Positions 1-6,466 of a stretch of DNA of 10,253 nucleotides are shown here, piece after piece. How positions within the stretch are numbered: the first letter of the stretch is position 1; each line of letters begins with the position of its first letter. The notes below the pieces were generated by a model. It was not told the origin of the DNA, did not search any database, and saw only the letters and a program-made list of their open reading frames with translations. The stretch lies in assembly GCA_003164415.1 (NCBI GenBank), contig PLTK01000241.1, forward strand, positions 4,864-15,116, written 5' to 3'. The position numbers and the translations under genes are program-made. This DNA is from Methanobacterium sp. GTDB lineage: Archaea > Methanobacteriota > Methanobacteria > Methanobacteriales > Methanobacteriaceae.

Positions 1-1073
1 GTTGCTATAGGTTCTCCTTCTTCAATAATTACATTTTGAGCCGGGATATCGTTTACATATTTCATATTAAGATTACCTACTATAGATCTATTTTTTGAAA
101 AAATAATCATTTTGGCTGCAAAATTTTTCGGTGCCGGTATTTCCATTAATTCTCCCTGACATGCCATTATATGGGCTTTTCCGATATTAACGCCCAAAGA
201 TGCTTCTGCTGCCTCAAAAGTACCTTGTAATCTAGGATTTACCTCTATTACATATACTTCCCCATTTTTTATTATCATGTCTACACCATTTGATCCAATT
301 AATTTAAGATCACAGATTAGATCTGCTGCAATTTCTTCAATATGCGAATTGTTCAAATGGTTTTTAGGGCTGATTTGTTGGATATAAGGAACTGTATTGC
401 CACAGTATCCATAACTTTCCCTTTGACCTAAACATTTATTTCCAATTAATTGCTCTGATGTATGAATTGTTAGGGCTTCATCTCCACTGGAGAGTACAGA
501 TGCACTTACATCAACCCCGTCAACAATCTCCTGTAAAATTGCTTCATGGATATCTGTATCTGGATCGATTCCATCAATGTTCTGGATACCAACACCCCCT
601 GATCCTTCAAGGGGTTTGAGTAGAAATTTTTTAGATTCATTTGCATCTGCTATTTCAAGTGCATCTTCTAAATTATTTACCAGATAAGTCTCTGGAAGTT
701 TGAAAACATCATTAAACCCTTTTTCCAATTGCTTATATAATTTATATTTATTTTCAATTTTAGTTATATCCCTGTTTCCAATTAATTTTCTTTTAGGAAG
801 TTTTGATGGAGATAAACCCGAATTGTAAATTATATAATCTACATCATCCATCATCTCAGAAGCATTTTTCAGAATTACTTCAGGATCAAATTTTTTAGAA
901 AAACTTCCACACGATGAATATGGTTTTTGGGACAGAACAGATTCAAAATTAGTTACACATTTTCTTAGATCAATACATCCGAAATAATCGGAAGAATAAA
1001 CATTATAGCCAATATTTTTTAAAGAACATACAATAGGCCGTGTATTAGCACCTATAACCAGTATATTTTCCAT
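1..1073 (-). CDS. ATP-grasp superfamily carboligase, 3' end beyond window
   Basis: This reading frame stays open from an ATG at 1073 to the left edge, giving 357 residues with the C-terminus missing. The N-terminus (about 3-35) is a Rossmann-like preATP-grasp fold beginning ILVIGANTR. The ATP-grasp core follows: K153 and a glycine-rich loop (PLEGSGGVG, 154-162), the adenine-contact stretch QEIV (181-184), an acidic metal ligand around D265, and the Mg-binding EVNPR (277-281). Such enzymes activate a carboxylate as an acyl phosphate and join it to an amine or thiol; the substrate cannot be read from the sequence. It looks most like the archaeal group described as predicted carboligases related to biotin carboxylase (COG2232, from memory). 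Tyramine-glutamate ligase MfnD is a more distant alternative. The start is supported by an upstream AAAGGT (1081-1086 region). The gene begins only 22 nt after the tRNA-Gln gene on the same strand, so it may share its transcript. Confidence 0.85.
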   Translation of the reverse strand, partial: MENILVIGANTRPIVCSLKNIGYNVYSSDYFGCIDLRKCVTNFESVLSQKPYSSCGSFSKKFDPEVILKNASEMMDDVDYIIYNSGLSPSKLPKRKLIGNRDITKIENKYKLYKQLEKGFNDVFKLPETYLVNNLEDALEIADANESKKFLLKPLEGSGGVGIQNIDGIDPDTDIHEAILQEIVDGVDVSASVLSSGDEALTIHTSEQLIGNKCLGQRESYGYCGNTVPYIQQISPKNHLNNSHIEEIAADLICDLKLIGSNGVDMIIKNGEVYVIEVNPRLQGTFEAAEASLGVNIGKAHIMACQGELMEIPAPKNFAAKMIIFSKNRSIVGNLNMKYVNDIPAQNVIIEEGEPIA

Positions 1074-1095
1074 GAAATTACCTTTAAACTTAAAA

Positions 1096-1167
<72 letters not shown>

Positions 1168-1179
1168 AATATAGAATAG

Positions 1180-1192
1180 ACTGTACTACAGT
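1180..1192. repeat. Perfect 13-bp palindrome in the tRNA-Gln leader
   Basis: ACTGTA-C-TACAGT is a perfect inverted repeat with 6-bp arms around one base. It lies between the tRNA TATA-like box (1214-1223) and the tRNA 5' end (1167), about where transcription should begin. It could be an operator half-site pair or a small leader hairpin removed by RNase P. The symmetry is seen directly; the role is inferred. Confidence 0.5.
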
Positions 1193-1213
1193 AATCAGTT
1201 TTTATGCCGTGCT

Positions 1214-1223
1214 TATATTTAAA
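1214..1223 (-). promoter_or_regulatory. Putative TATA box of the tRNA-Gln (and ATP-grasp) transcript
   Basis: The minus strand reads CCTTTAAATATAAG across 1225-1212, a good match to an archaeal BRE/TATA element. Initiation about 25 nt downstream would fall near 1192, leaving a leader of roughly 25 nt before the tRNA 5' end. There is no comparable box between the tRNA and the ATP-grasp start (1074-1095), so this promoter may serve both. Confidence 0.55.
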
Positions 1224-1246
1224 GGTATCGAAATGGTTTAATTAAC

Positions 1247-1915
1247 TTAAAAATTCATTTTCCTATCACATAAAGTATTAAATCTACATCCTCGGCATTT
1301 ATTAGGATTGTTGGTGGGTTTAAATTCTATTTCACCTTCCAATAATTTATGCATACGATCTATAAGGCCAATAATATCTTTTTCTGCCTTCCCATCAAAG
1401 TAAGAAGCCCAATAGATGTTTTCAGTGCCTCTTTCACGAAGTGATGCAACAATTCTCCTTTTTTCAGGTAACATTTCATTGAAGGCCAGGCAGTACCCAT
1501 AAACCTGGTTTATACTAGAGGAATATGCAACAGTTCCAGGTTTATCATCTATAATAATAAACTCATCGGGGGTCATCCATACTTCATCAATGAATCCCCT
1601 GATCCCATATTGTTTTGATATTACAGGAAGTTCTCTTGAAAGTATCTCTCCAGTTTTGGATGTTTCAAGCATCTCATCAAATGTAGCAGGTTCAGCATCC
1701 ACTTTAAAATTTGATTCAAGTATTGCATGTTCTTTTGTACCCTGCAACATGGATTTAGTAGGTTTAACAGAGATTCCCTTGACATTTTCAAGATATATTC
1801 CATACTCACAGAATCCTTGTTTATTAAGCCAACTAATTGGGAAGTTGTTTTTATCTGCAATAATTTTTACCTGGCTGATGGTTGGATGTGGAGTTGATAC
1901 CGATCTTTTTGTCAT
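1247..1915 (-). CDS. Cas4/RecB-like PD-(D/E)XK nuclease with Fe-S-type cysteines
   Basis: This 222-residue protein has the layout of the Cas4/Dna2-RecB nuclease family. C36 follows a short N-terminal helix (QGFCEYG). H63 sits in GTKEH, D110 ends GIRGFID, and D123-D-K125 forms the catalytic DxK, with Asp where Cas4 usually has Glu. Q137xxxY is the next conserved helix, and the C-terminus carries C207xxC210 and C216. The four cysteines match the spacing expected for a 4Fe-4S cluster. Known family members cut or resect single-stranded DNA ends; Cas4 trims CRISPR prespacers with Cas1/Cas2. None of those partners, nor an array, is present here, so a CRISPR role is unproven and a repair or other DNA-end role is equally possible. 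The ATG overlaps the stop of the upstream coiled-coil gene as TAATG, which implies co-translation. Length is close to the usual 180-220 residues. Confidence 0.85.
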   Translation of the reverse strand: MTKRSVSTPHPTISQVKIIADKNNFPISWLNKQGFCEYGIYLENVKGISVKPTKSMLQGTKEHAILESNFKVDAEPATFDEMLETSKTGEILSRELPVISKQYGIRGFIDEVWMTPDEFIIIDDKPGTVAYSSSINQVYGYCLAFNEMLPEKRRIVASLRERGTENIYWASYFDGKAEKDIIGLIDRMHKLLEGEIEFKPTNNPNKCRGCRFNTLCDRKMNF

Positions 1916-2478
1916 TAATCTTCCCCATCCTTTTTGCTACCTAAACGACTTTTTAAACTGGTCCAAATATCTTTATCTTTATTTAATTCCTCTTCAAGAA
2001 CTTTGACTTTCTCTGTTTCAAGTTCATAGTTCTTTTTAAGATCTTTATGAATATCACTAACCTCTTCCAACTTCGACATGAGTTTTGCTTTATCACTTTC
2101 TAAAATTTTAACCCGCTCAGTTTCGAGTCGGAACTTCTTATTAGTTTTACTATTCTTACTAACTAGTTCCTTGTAAGATTTAGATAATTCATTATGTTTC
2201 CATTCTAACTCAGCAAGCTCTCTTTCATATGCCTCCAGATGACTGTTTGTAGGCCCTAAATTTTTGAGATAATCCTCTGCCATTGATATATCTTCGCCAA
2301 TTAAATCTCCTATCTGCTTTTGAGGTATGATGAAAACTTCCTCGCTGCATTCAAATTTATCCGATCTTTTCAAAGGTACCAAGTATTGATTGTACTCGTA
2401 TATCTTTTTTTTACCGCCTACAGTCTTTTTAGTCTTCTTTTTATAACATTTAACAGCTGATTTTATTACCTTTACCAT
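1915..2478 (-). CDS. Unrecognised protein: basic N-terminus, long C-terminal coiled coil
   Basis: The protein has 187 residues and I do not recognise a family. Residues 1-27 are very lysine-rich, followed by a short segment of beta-like character (about 26-55) and then, from about residue 80 to 172, a charged Leu/Glu/Lys heptad pattern typical of a parallel coiled coil. Within it LETERVKILE (118-127) and LETEKVKVLE (153-162) are near copies 35 residues apart, exactly five heptads. The ATG at 2478 is preferred over a GTG at 2484 because a GGAG at 2487-2490 lies 8 nt before the ATG but only 2 nt before the GTG. The stop overlaps the Cas4-like start by one base, so the two products may act together. 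Nucleic-acid binding through the basic end is only an inference. Confidence 0.75.
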   Translation of the reverse strand: MVKVIKSAVKCYKKKTKKTVGGKKKIYEYNQYLVPLKRSDKFECSEEVFIIPQKQIGDLIGEDISMAEDYLKNLGPTNSHLEAYERELAELEWKHNELSKSYKELVSKNSKTNKKFRLETERVKILESDKAKLMSKLEEVSDIHKDLKKNYELETEKVKVLEEELNKDKDIWTSLKSRLGSKKDGED

Positions 2479-2486
2479 TAACACTG

Positions 2487-2490
2487 CTCC
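2487..2490 (-). promoter_or_regulatory. Shine-Dalgarno site that sets the start of the coiled-coil gene
   Basis: GGAG on the minus strand is 8 nt from the ATG at 2478. An upstream GTG at 2484 would have only 2 nt of spacing, which argues against it. A TATA-like TTATAAAT lies at 2510-2517, but initiation 25 nt from it would fall almost on the GGAG, so the true promoter may be farther upstream. Confidence 0.55.
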
Positions 2491-2606
2491 AGTTGCAATT
2501 TACTTAAAAATTTATAATAATTATGATGTTTTAATAATAGAAATTACCGGCATCACTAATTCTAATGTAGAACAAATTTATATTGATTGACCCTTCTTTT
2601 ATCCTT

Positions 2607-2622
2607 TTTGAAAATTTTCAAA
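2607..2622. repeat. Perfect 16-bp palindrome between the UbiA-like and coiled-coil genes
   Basis: TTTGAAAATTTTCAAA is its own reverse complement. It has no loop and no following T run on the minus strand, so it does not look like a terminator. It lies about 55 nt after the UbiA-like stop and 130 nt before the coiled-coil start in the 192-bp gap (2485-2676), which otherwise shows no gene. Chance is a real possibility in such AT-rich DNA. Confidence 0.3.
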
Positions 2623-2676
2623 TATGATTTATTTATATGATGTTCAATTGATTGATTAATAAATTTATGTACTATT

Positions 2677-3582
2677 CTAAAGGACATAGTGTGAATTAAA
2701 TATTTGTATACTAATCATGAGGACTACGGGCCAAAATATAAATTCAAAATCTGCTATAGAGCCTAATCTAGTCCATATATCCTCATCAATATATTTTTCT
2801 GCCTTATAAAGATAATAAAAACTATAAAAAAAGAATAAAATCAACGAAATTGTGATCGTTGGAATTATTTTTAGGATAACCGCCGTTATTAGAGGTACAA
2901 ATGAAATTAAATTTAAAATATGCAACAATTTTATTGCTTTTTTTTTACCCAGTATAACTGGCAGTGTTTTCAATCCTTCCTTAGAATCATTTAATGAATC
3001 CTTTAAATCAAAAAAAATTGCATTTATCATCCCTTTCATATTTATAAAAATGAATACAATTATAAATGGAAGTGAGAGAGTTAAAGAAAACTGGAGCGGG
3101 ACGAAAAGTGTTCCTCCCAACGACCAGGTTAACACGGTGTAGATATTTTTAAAAATTGGAATTTTTCTTGTTAGACCTTTAAGAATCGTCGCATATAAAA
3201 AACCACCTAAAGTGATTAATATTATAAACAATACGAGTTTGTAGTTTGAAAAGATAATGAGTAGAGCAACAAGCAATATAATGTAAAATATCATAATTAG
3301 AGGATAATATTTTTTTTTCCTTTGAAGGTGTTCGTACCTGTCAGAATTGGTTTCAATATCTTTATCTAGATCACTCATGTAATCATAACTATAAATTATT
3401 AATGGGATTAAATAGGATATGATAAGTAAAGGAAAATTAATATCCGATTTTGTAATAATTGATGTCGTTAATACAAGTGCTGGAGCCCCTAAAGCGGTTA
3501 AATACCCTCCATGAATAATTTCCTTTAAAATCAGATTAAAGTAACGATAATAACAATTTTTGAAATAAATATTTAAAACCAT
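2677..3582 (-). CDS. UbiA-family membrane prenyltransferase homologue
   Basis: A 301-residue, strongly hydrophobic protein with about eight or nine membrane segments. Two aspartate motifs in cytosolic loops match the UbiA superfamily: D67xxxD71xxxD75 (family pattern NxxxDxxxD, with Asp replacing Asn) and D192xxD195xxxD199 followed by KEGLKTLP. In known members these bind Mg-prenyl diphosphate and transfer the prenyl chain to an aromatic ring, sugar or glycerophosphate. In archaea the best-known member makes digeranylgeranylglyceryl phosphate, but this sequence seems divergent from that enzyme and its acceptor is unknown. I chose the ATG at 3582, preceded by GGGGGGA with 3 nt spacing, over a TTG at 3633 that adds 17 residues with no visible ribosome site and no hydrophobic segment of its own. 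It stands alone and is divergent from the sensor kinase. Confidence 0.8.
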   Translation of the reverse strand: MVLNIYFKNCYYRYFNLILKEIIHGGYLTALGAPALVLTTSIITKSDINFPLLIISYLIPLIIYSYDYMSDLDKDIETNSDRYEHLQRKKKYYPLIMIFYIILLVALLIIFSNYKLVLFIILITLGGFLYATILKGLTRKIPIFKNIYTVLTWSLGGTLFVPLQFSLTLSLPFIIVFIFINMKGMINAIFFDLKDSLNDSKEGLKTLPVILGKKKAIKLLHILNLISFVPLITAVILKIIPTITISLILFFFYSFYYLYKAEKYIDEDIWTRLGSIADFEFIFWPVVLMISIQIFNSHYVL

Positions 3583-3642
3583 AAGTCCCCCCGAACCATG
3601 CCAATTATGAGTTATAATGAATAGAGTGTACAATGAAGAGCA

Positions 3643-3656
3643 TTTTAATATTATAA
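3643..3656 (-). promoter_or_regulatory. Putative TATA region of the UbiA-like gene
   Basis: The minus strand reads TTATAATATTAAAA here. Initiation about 25 nt downstream would give a leader of roughly 40 nt before the ATG at 3582, consistent with rejecting the TTG at 3633 as the start. The surroundings are very AT-rich, so confidence is limited. Confidence 0.35.
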
Positions 3657-3677
3657 CTTATTTTCAGGCGTTAATAT

Positions 3678-3725
3678 TGGTTATGTTTTTTATATAGCTA
3701 TATATTTTTATAATAAAAATAACCA
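3678..3725. repeat. Nested symmetric elements in the divergent UbiA-like/kinase promoter region
   Basis: Outer arms TGGTTAT (3678-3684) and ATAACCA (3719-3725) are exact inverted copies. Between them lies the perfect 14-bp palindrome TATATAGCTATATA (3691-3704). The element sits in the 207-bp space between two divergent starts, where a shared operator would be expected. The repeat is visible; regulation is inferred. Confidence 0.35.
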
Positions 3726-3726
3726 T

Positions 3727-3739
3727 GTATATAATAAAA
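3727..3739 (+). promoter_or_regulatory. Putative TATA box of the sensor kinase gene
   Basis: The sequence GTATATAATAAAA lies about 55 nt before the ATG at 3790. Initiation near 3757-3762 would leave a leader containing the GGAG at 3776. A start codon upstream at 3748 would then be outside the transcript. Confidence 0.4.
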
Positions 3740-3775
3740 AGATTTATTTGTATATATGCAAACTAAATACAGTTT

Positions 3776-3779
3776 GGAG
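3776..3779 (+). promoter_or_regulatory. Shine-Dalgarno site fixing the kinase start
   Basis: GGAG is 10 nt before the ATG at 3790. The alternative TTG at 3748 has no ribosome site and would add a 14-residue polar stretch before the first membrane helix. Confidence 0.6.
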
Positions 3780-3789
3780 TAAAAAAAAT

Positions 3790-5475
3790 ATGAATATATT
3801 TTCATATATCTCGTTGATCGCCTTCTTTGTGTGTTTCTTTCTAGGTAATTTCATTTATCATAAGAACACCAAAAGTCAGCTGAACATCATGATAGCTGTG
3901 CTTAGTATAATGGTGGGGTTCTTGGCATTTGCAGAATTCCAGTACAGACAAACCGCAGACTTCCAGACAGCCTACTTATGGCTTAAAATCAGCGGATTAT
4001 GGCCCATTGTACCTGCAATCCTTCTTCATATTTCCCTTATTTTCACTGGCAAAACTAATCTTTTAAAAAATAAATTAACCTATGTTTTAATCTACGCTCC
4101 GGCTGTTATCATTGCTATCCTAGCTGTGGATACTAATTGGTTATTAGAGGGTGTTATTAAGGAATACTGGGGTTGGACATATTTATACCCTAAAACTTCT
4201 TTACTGTTTTATATAATGTCTTTATGGACACTTCTATGTACTTTTTTTGCAGGGGGGATTTGTTTCTGGTATTATTTAAAAAGCAAAGATATCAAAAAGT
4301 TACAGACAAAATATTTAATTGCGGGCTTATATTTACCTCTTGTGATAAGCATGTTCAGCGATGTGATACTGCCTAACATGTCAATAAGGATACCTGAAAC
4401 AACAATGATGATGTCTACAATTGGTATAGGAGTTATAAGTTATGGAGTATGGAAATATCGGTTCCCGGCATTGACAGCGGCGATTGCAGCCGATCAAATA
4501 GTCTCAACCATGTCAAATTTTTTAATTATGTTAGATCACAACAATACTATCGTGACTATCAATAATGCAACTACTGCTCTTTTAGGATACAGCAAGGAAG
4601 AACTAATTGGTAAACCATTGGAATACCTGTTCCAAGATCCAAACCTGGAAAAAAGTAGTAATTTACACAATAACGCATCAGATACAATTGTAAATTTTGA
4701 AACTTGTTTAAAATCTAAATCTGGCGATTTTATCCCTGTTTTACTATCTAAATCTGTTATTAAAGATGAAAGTGGTAATTTAATGGGAATAGTTTGTATT
4801 GGAAATAACATAGTAGAAATAACAGAGGCAAAAGACAAAATAAAAGCTTCTCTAAACGAAAAAGAGTTGTTACTTAGAGAACTTCATCATCGTGTTAAAA
4901 ATAATCTTCAGATCATTTTAAGTTTGATTAATCTCCAGTCCAACGGCATCAAAGACCAGCAGGATCTGGAAATTTTCAGGGAAAGCCAGAGCAGGGTAAA
5001 ATCCCTTGCAATAATTCATGAAAAACTTTACCAATCTGCAGATTTCGCAAGTATTAATTTCGGAGAATATATACAGAGTTTGGTAAGTTACCTACTATCA
5101 TATTATTCAAAAACCGATATAATTGTAGATATAGATGTAGAAAAGGATATTGTTTTAAATATGGACACTGCTGTACCATGTGGACTTATTATTAATGAAT
5201 TGGTAACCAACTCGATAAAATTTGCATTTCCCGGGCGAAAAACTGGTAAAATTTACATCCATCTGAATCATGACGATGGATCCCTCATTCTCATCATAGG
5301 GGATAATGGAATAGGTCTACCAGAAGGTACGGACTTTGAAAATTCTCAAAAATTGGGTTTACAATTAGTAAAAACATTAACAGACCAGTTAGAAGGGACA
5401 ATTCAATATAATGGAGAAAATGGTGCAGAATTTGAGATTAAATTCAATGAACTCGTATATAAAAATAGATATTAA
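3790..5475 (+). CDS. Membrane sensor histidine kinase (7TM sensor, PAS, HisKA_2, HATPase)
   Basis: A 561-residue sensor kinase. Residues 1-225 hold about seven membrane helices in the arrangement of the HisKA_7TM sensor domain. A PAS domain covers about 235-345 (FLIMLDHNNTIVTINNA, then LLGYSKEELIG, typical PAS landmarks). A short linker leads to the HisKA_2 dimerisation/phosphoacceptor segment ELHHRVKNNLQ (364-374), in which H367 is the probable phosphorylated histidine. The ATPase domain follows with N box NELVTNSIKFAF (469-480), G1 box DNGIGLP (505-511) and G2 region KLGLQLV (521-527). It should sense a membrane or small-molecule signal and autophosphorylate in the cytoplasm. No response regulator is encoded in the window, so it is an orphan kinase, as is common in methanogens. 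It ends 26 nt from the convergent cysteine-cluster gene. A T7 run at 5544-5550, inside that gene, could end its transcript. Confidence 0.93.
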   Translation: MNIFSYISLIAFFVCFFLGNFIYHKNTKSQLNIMIAVLSIMVGFLAFAEFQYRQTADFQTAYLWLKISGLWPIVPAILLHISLIFTGKTNLLKNKLTYVLIYAPAVIIAILAVDTNWLLEGVIKEYWGWTYLYPKTSLLFYIMSLWTLLCTFFAGGICFWYYLKSKDIKKLQTKYLIAGLYLPLVISMFSDVILPNMSIRIPETTMMMSTIGIGVISYGVWKYRFPALTAAIAADQIVSTMSNFLIMLDHNNTIVTINNATTALLGYSKEELIGKPLEYLFQDPNLEKSSNLHNNASDTIVNFETCLKSKSGDFIPVLLSKSVIKDESGNLMGIVCIGNNIVEITEAKDKIKASLNEKELLLRELHHRVKNNLQIILSLINLQSNGIKDQQDLEIFRESQSRVKSLAIIHEKLYQSADFASINFGEYIQSLVSYLLSYYSKTDIIVDIDVEKDIVLNMDTAVPCGLIINELVTNSIKFAFPGRKTGKIYIHLNHDDGSLILIIGDNGIGLPEGTDFENSQKLGLQLVKTLTDQLEGTIQYNGENGAEFEIKFNELVYKNRY

Positions 5476-5501
5476 AATTTTGGCATAAAAATGGAATAAA
5501 T

Positions 5502-6230
5502 TTAATCCAAACTTCCATCAAGATCATCCGCAATTTTATTCCATTTTTTTACTCTATCGTCTAAATTATCCTCTTTTGCAGGAATTTGTTTATCCAGAAG
5601 CTTCTCTAGATCTTTAAGGAAATCTGGATCCTCTCTAATTTTTAAGCATGTTGTTATTTCGGTAATTGCCTTTTGCACCACAAATTCAACAGCATATTTA
5701 CAGTTCTGATTTGGTCTAAAAAGGTATTCATTTTGATTTTTTATTAAAATGGGAAATGCCTTGCAAACACCGGGCCTTTCATTATAAATATCGCACTTTT
5801 TGGTTTTTCTAATGAAGTGCTCGCATGGACGGTCTTCAGCAAATTTATAACCCTCTTCAAATGGTTTGATTTCTGCTATCATAACCCTATCAGAAGATTC
5901 ATATTCTTCATATTCCTTTTTTGTTATATATATTGGTGAACAGTTTTCACAGCACCAGCCACACCTATTACAGTAATCTAAGCGTAATGCTGCAACAAGT
6001 GATCCTTCGGTGAATGCTATTGAAGAAAAATGGATAACTTCTTTCAGATCCTTTCGTTCTACCTCATCCAACTGGCCAGATTTTTTTAATATCTTTTTAA
6101 CCCTTTTAGAAACCATCCTTTCAAATATAAATATTTCCGATGTAAGTTCGGGTTGGTCTTTGATTAATTCTTCGTACTGATTAAAAATAGTATCAATATA
6201 TTCTCTTTTGTGCAGCTCTTCCAACAACAT
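5502..6230 (-). CDS. YkgJ-type cysteine cluster (CxxCxxCC) protein
   Basis: A soluble 242-residue protein. The central part carries the CxxCxxCC cluster C87, C90, C93, C94, with C97 close behind, then C136 (PCEHF), C146 (KCDIY), C156 in RPGVCKAFP and C177. This is the pattern of the UPF0153/YkgJ family, thought to bind zinc or an Fe-S cluster; the reaction is unknown. Some relatives have been suggested to act as metal chelators or in protein modification, but nothing here tells. The 85 residues before the cluster are charged and helical, and the C-terminal 55 residues are also helical, so the protein is longer than the minimal domain of about 100 residues. The start at 6230 has GGTGA (6235-6239) 4 nt upstream. 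It is convergent with the sensor kinase and divergent from the broken permease. Confidence 0.85.
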   Translation of the reverse strand: MLLEELHKREYIDTIFNQYEELIKDQPELTSEIFIFERMVSKRVKKILKKSGQLDEVERKDLKEVIHFSSIAFTEGSLVAALRLDYCNRCGWCCENCSPIYITKKEYEEYESSDRVMIAEIKPFEEGYKFAEDRPCEHFIRKTKKCDIYNERPGVCKAFPILIKNQNEYLFRPNQNCKYAVEFVVQKAITEITTCLKIREDPDFLKDLEKLLDKQIPAKEDNLDDRVKKWNKIADDLDGSLD

Positions 6231-6421
6231 TTGTTCACCATAATTCCAATAAATATTTCATGTTATAGTAATTTTTTTTATCCGATATAAACAATTAGGA
6301 AAAAATGGATAATCACCAACTTAGTTGTTGTTTAATTAATTGATAAAAAATTTCTGAATATCTATTCATATCCACAATACTCAATAAAGTAGTCTTAAAT
6401 GGATATTCATAAAATATTACT

Positions 6422-6438
6422 AACATGAAATCCATGTT
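6422..6438. repeat. Inverted repeat near the expected start of the permease transcript
   Basis: AACATG and CATGTT are exact inverted arms around AAATC. They follow a TATA-like ATAAAATATTA (about 6409-6419) and precede the AGGTGA site at 6458-6463. The place suits an operator over the initiation site, but short AT-rich arms also arise by chance. The rest of the 236-bp gap from 6231 shows AT-rich sequence and no gene. Confidence 0.3.
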
Positions 6439-6466
6439 TAACCAAAATTAATATTGCAGGTGAAAA

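Noticed and set aside
1621..1860. 79-residue open frame on the minus strand
   Set aside because: It is another frame of the Cas4-like gene, whose own frame carries all the family motifs.
1590..2006. 138-residue open frame on the plus strand
   Set aside because: It lies antisense to the Cas4-like gene and the end of the coiled-coil gene, has no ribosome site, and shows no recognisable protein pattern.
1247..2478. A CRISPR-Cas locus around the Cas4-like gene
   Set aside because: No repeat-spacer array and no Cas1, Cas2 or effector sequence is visible on either strand, so only a Cas4-like nuclease is supported.
2852..3142. 96-residue open frame on the plus strand
   Set aside because: It is antisense to the UbiA-like gene; the residues mirror the hydrophobic codons of that gene.
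4536..4838. 100-residue open frame on the minus strand
   Set aside because: It is antisense to the PAS region of the sensor kinase and has no supporting start site.
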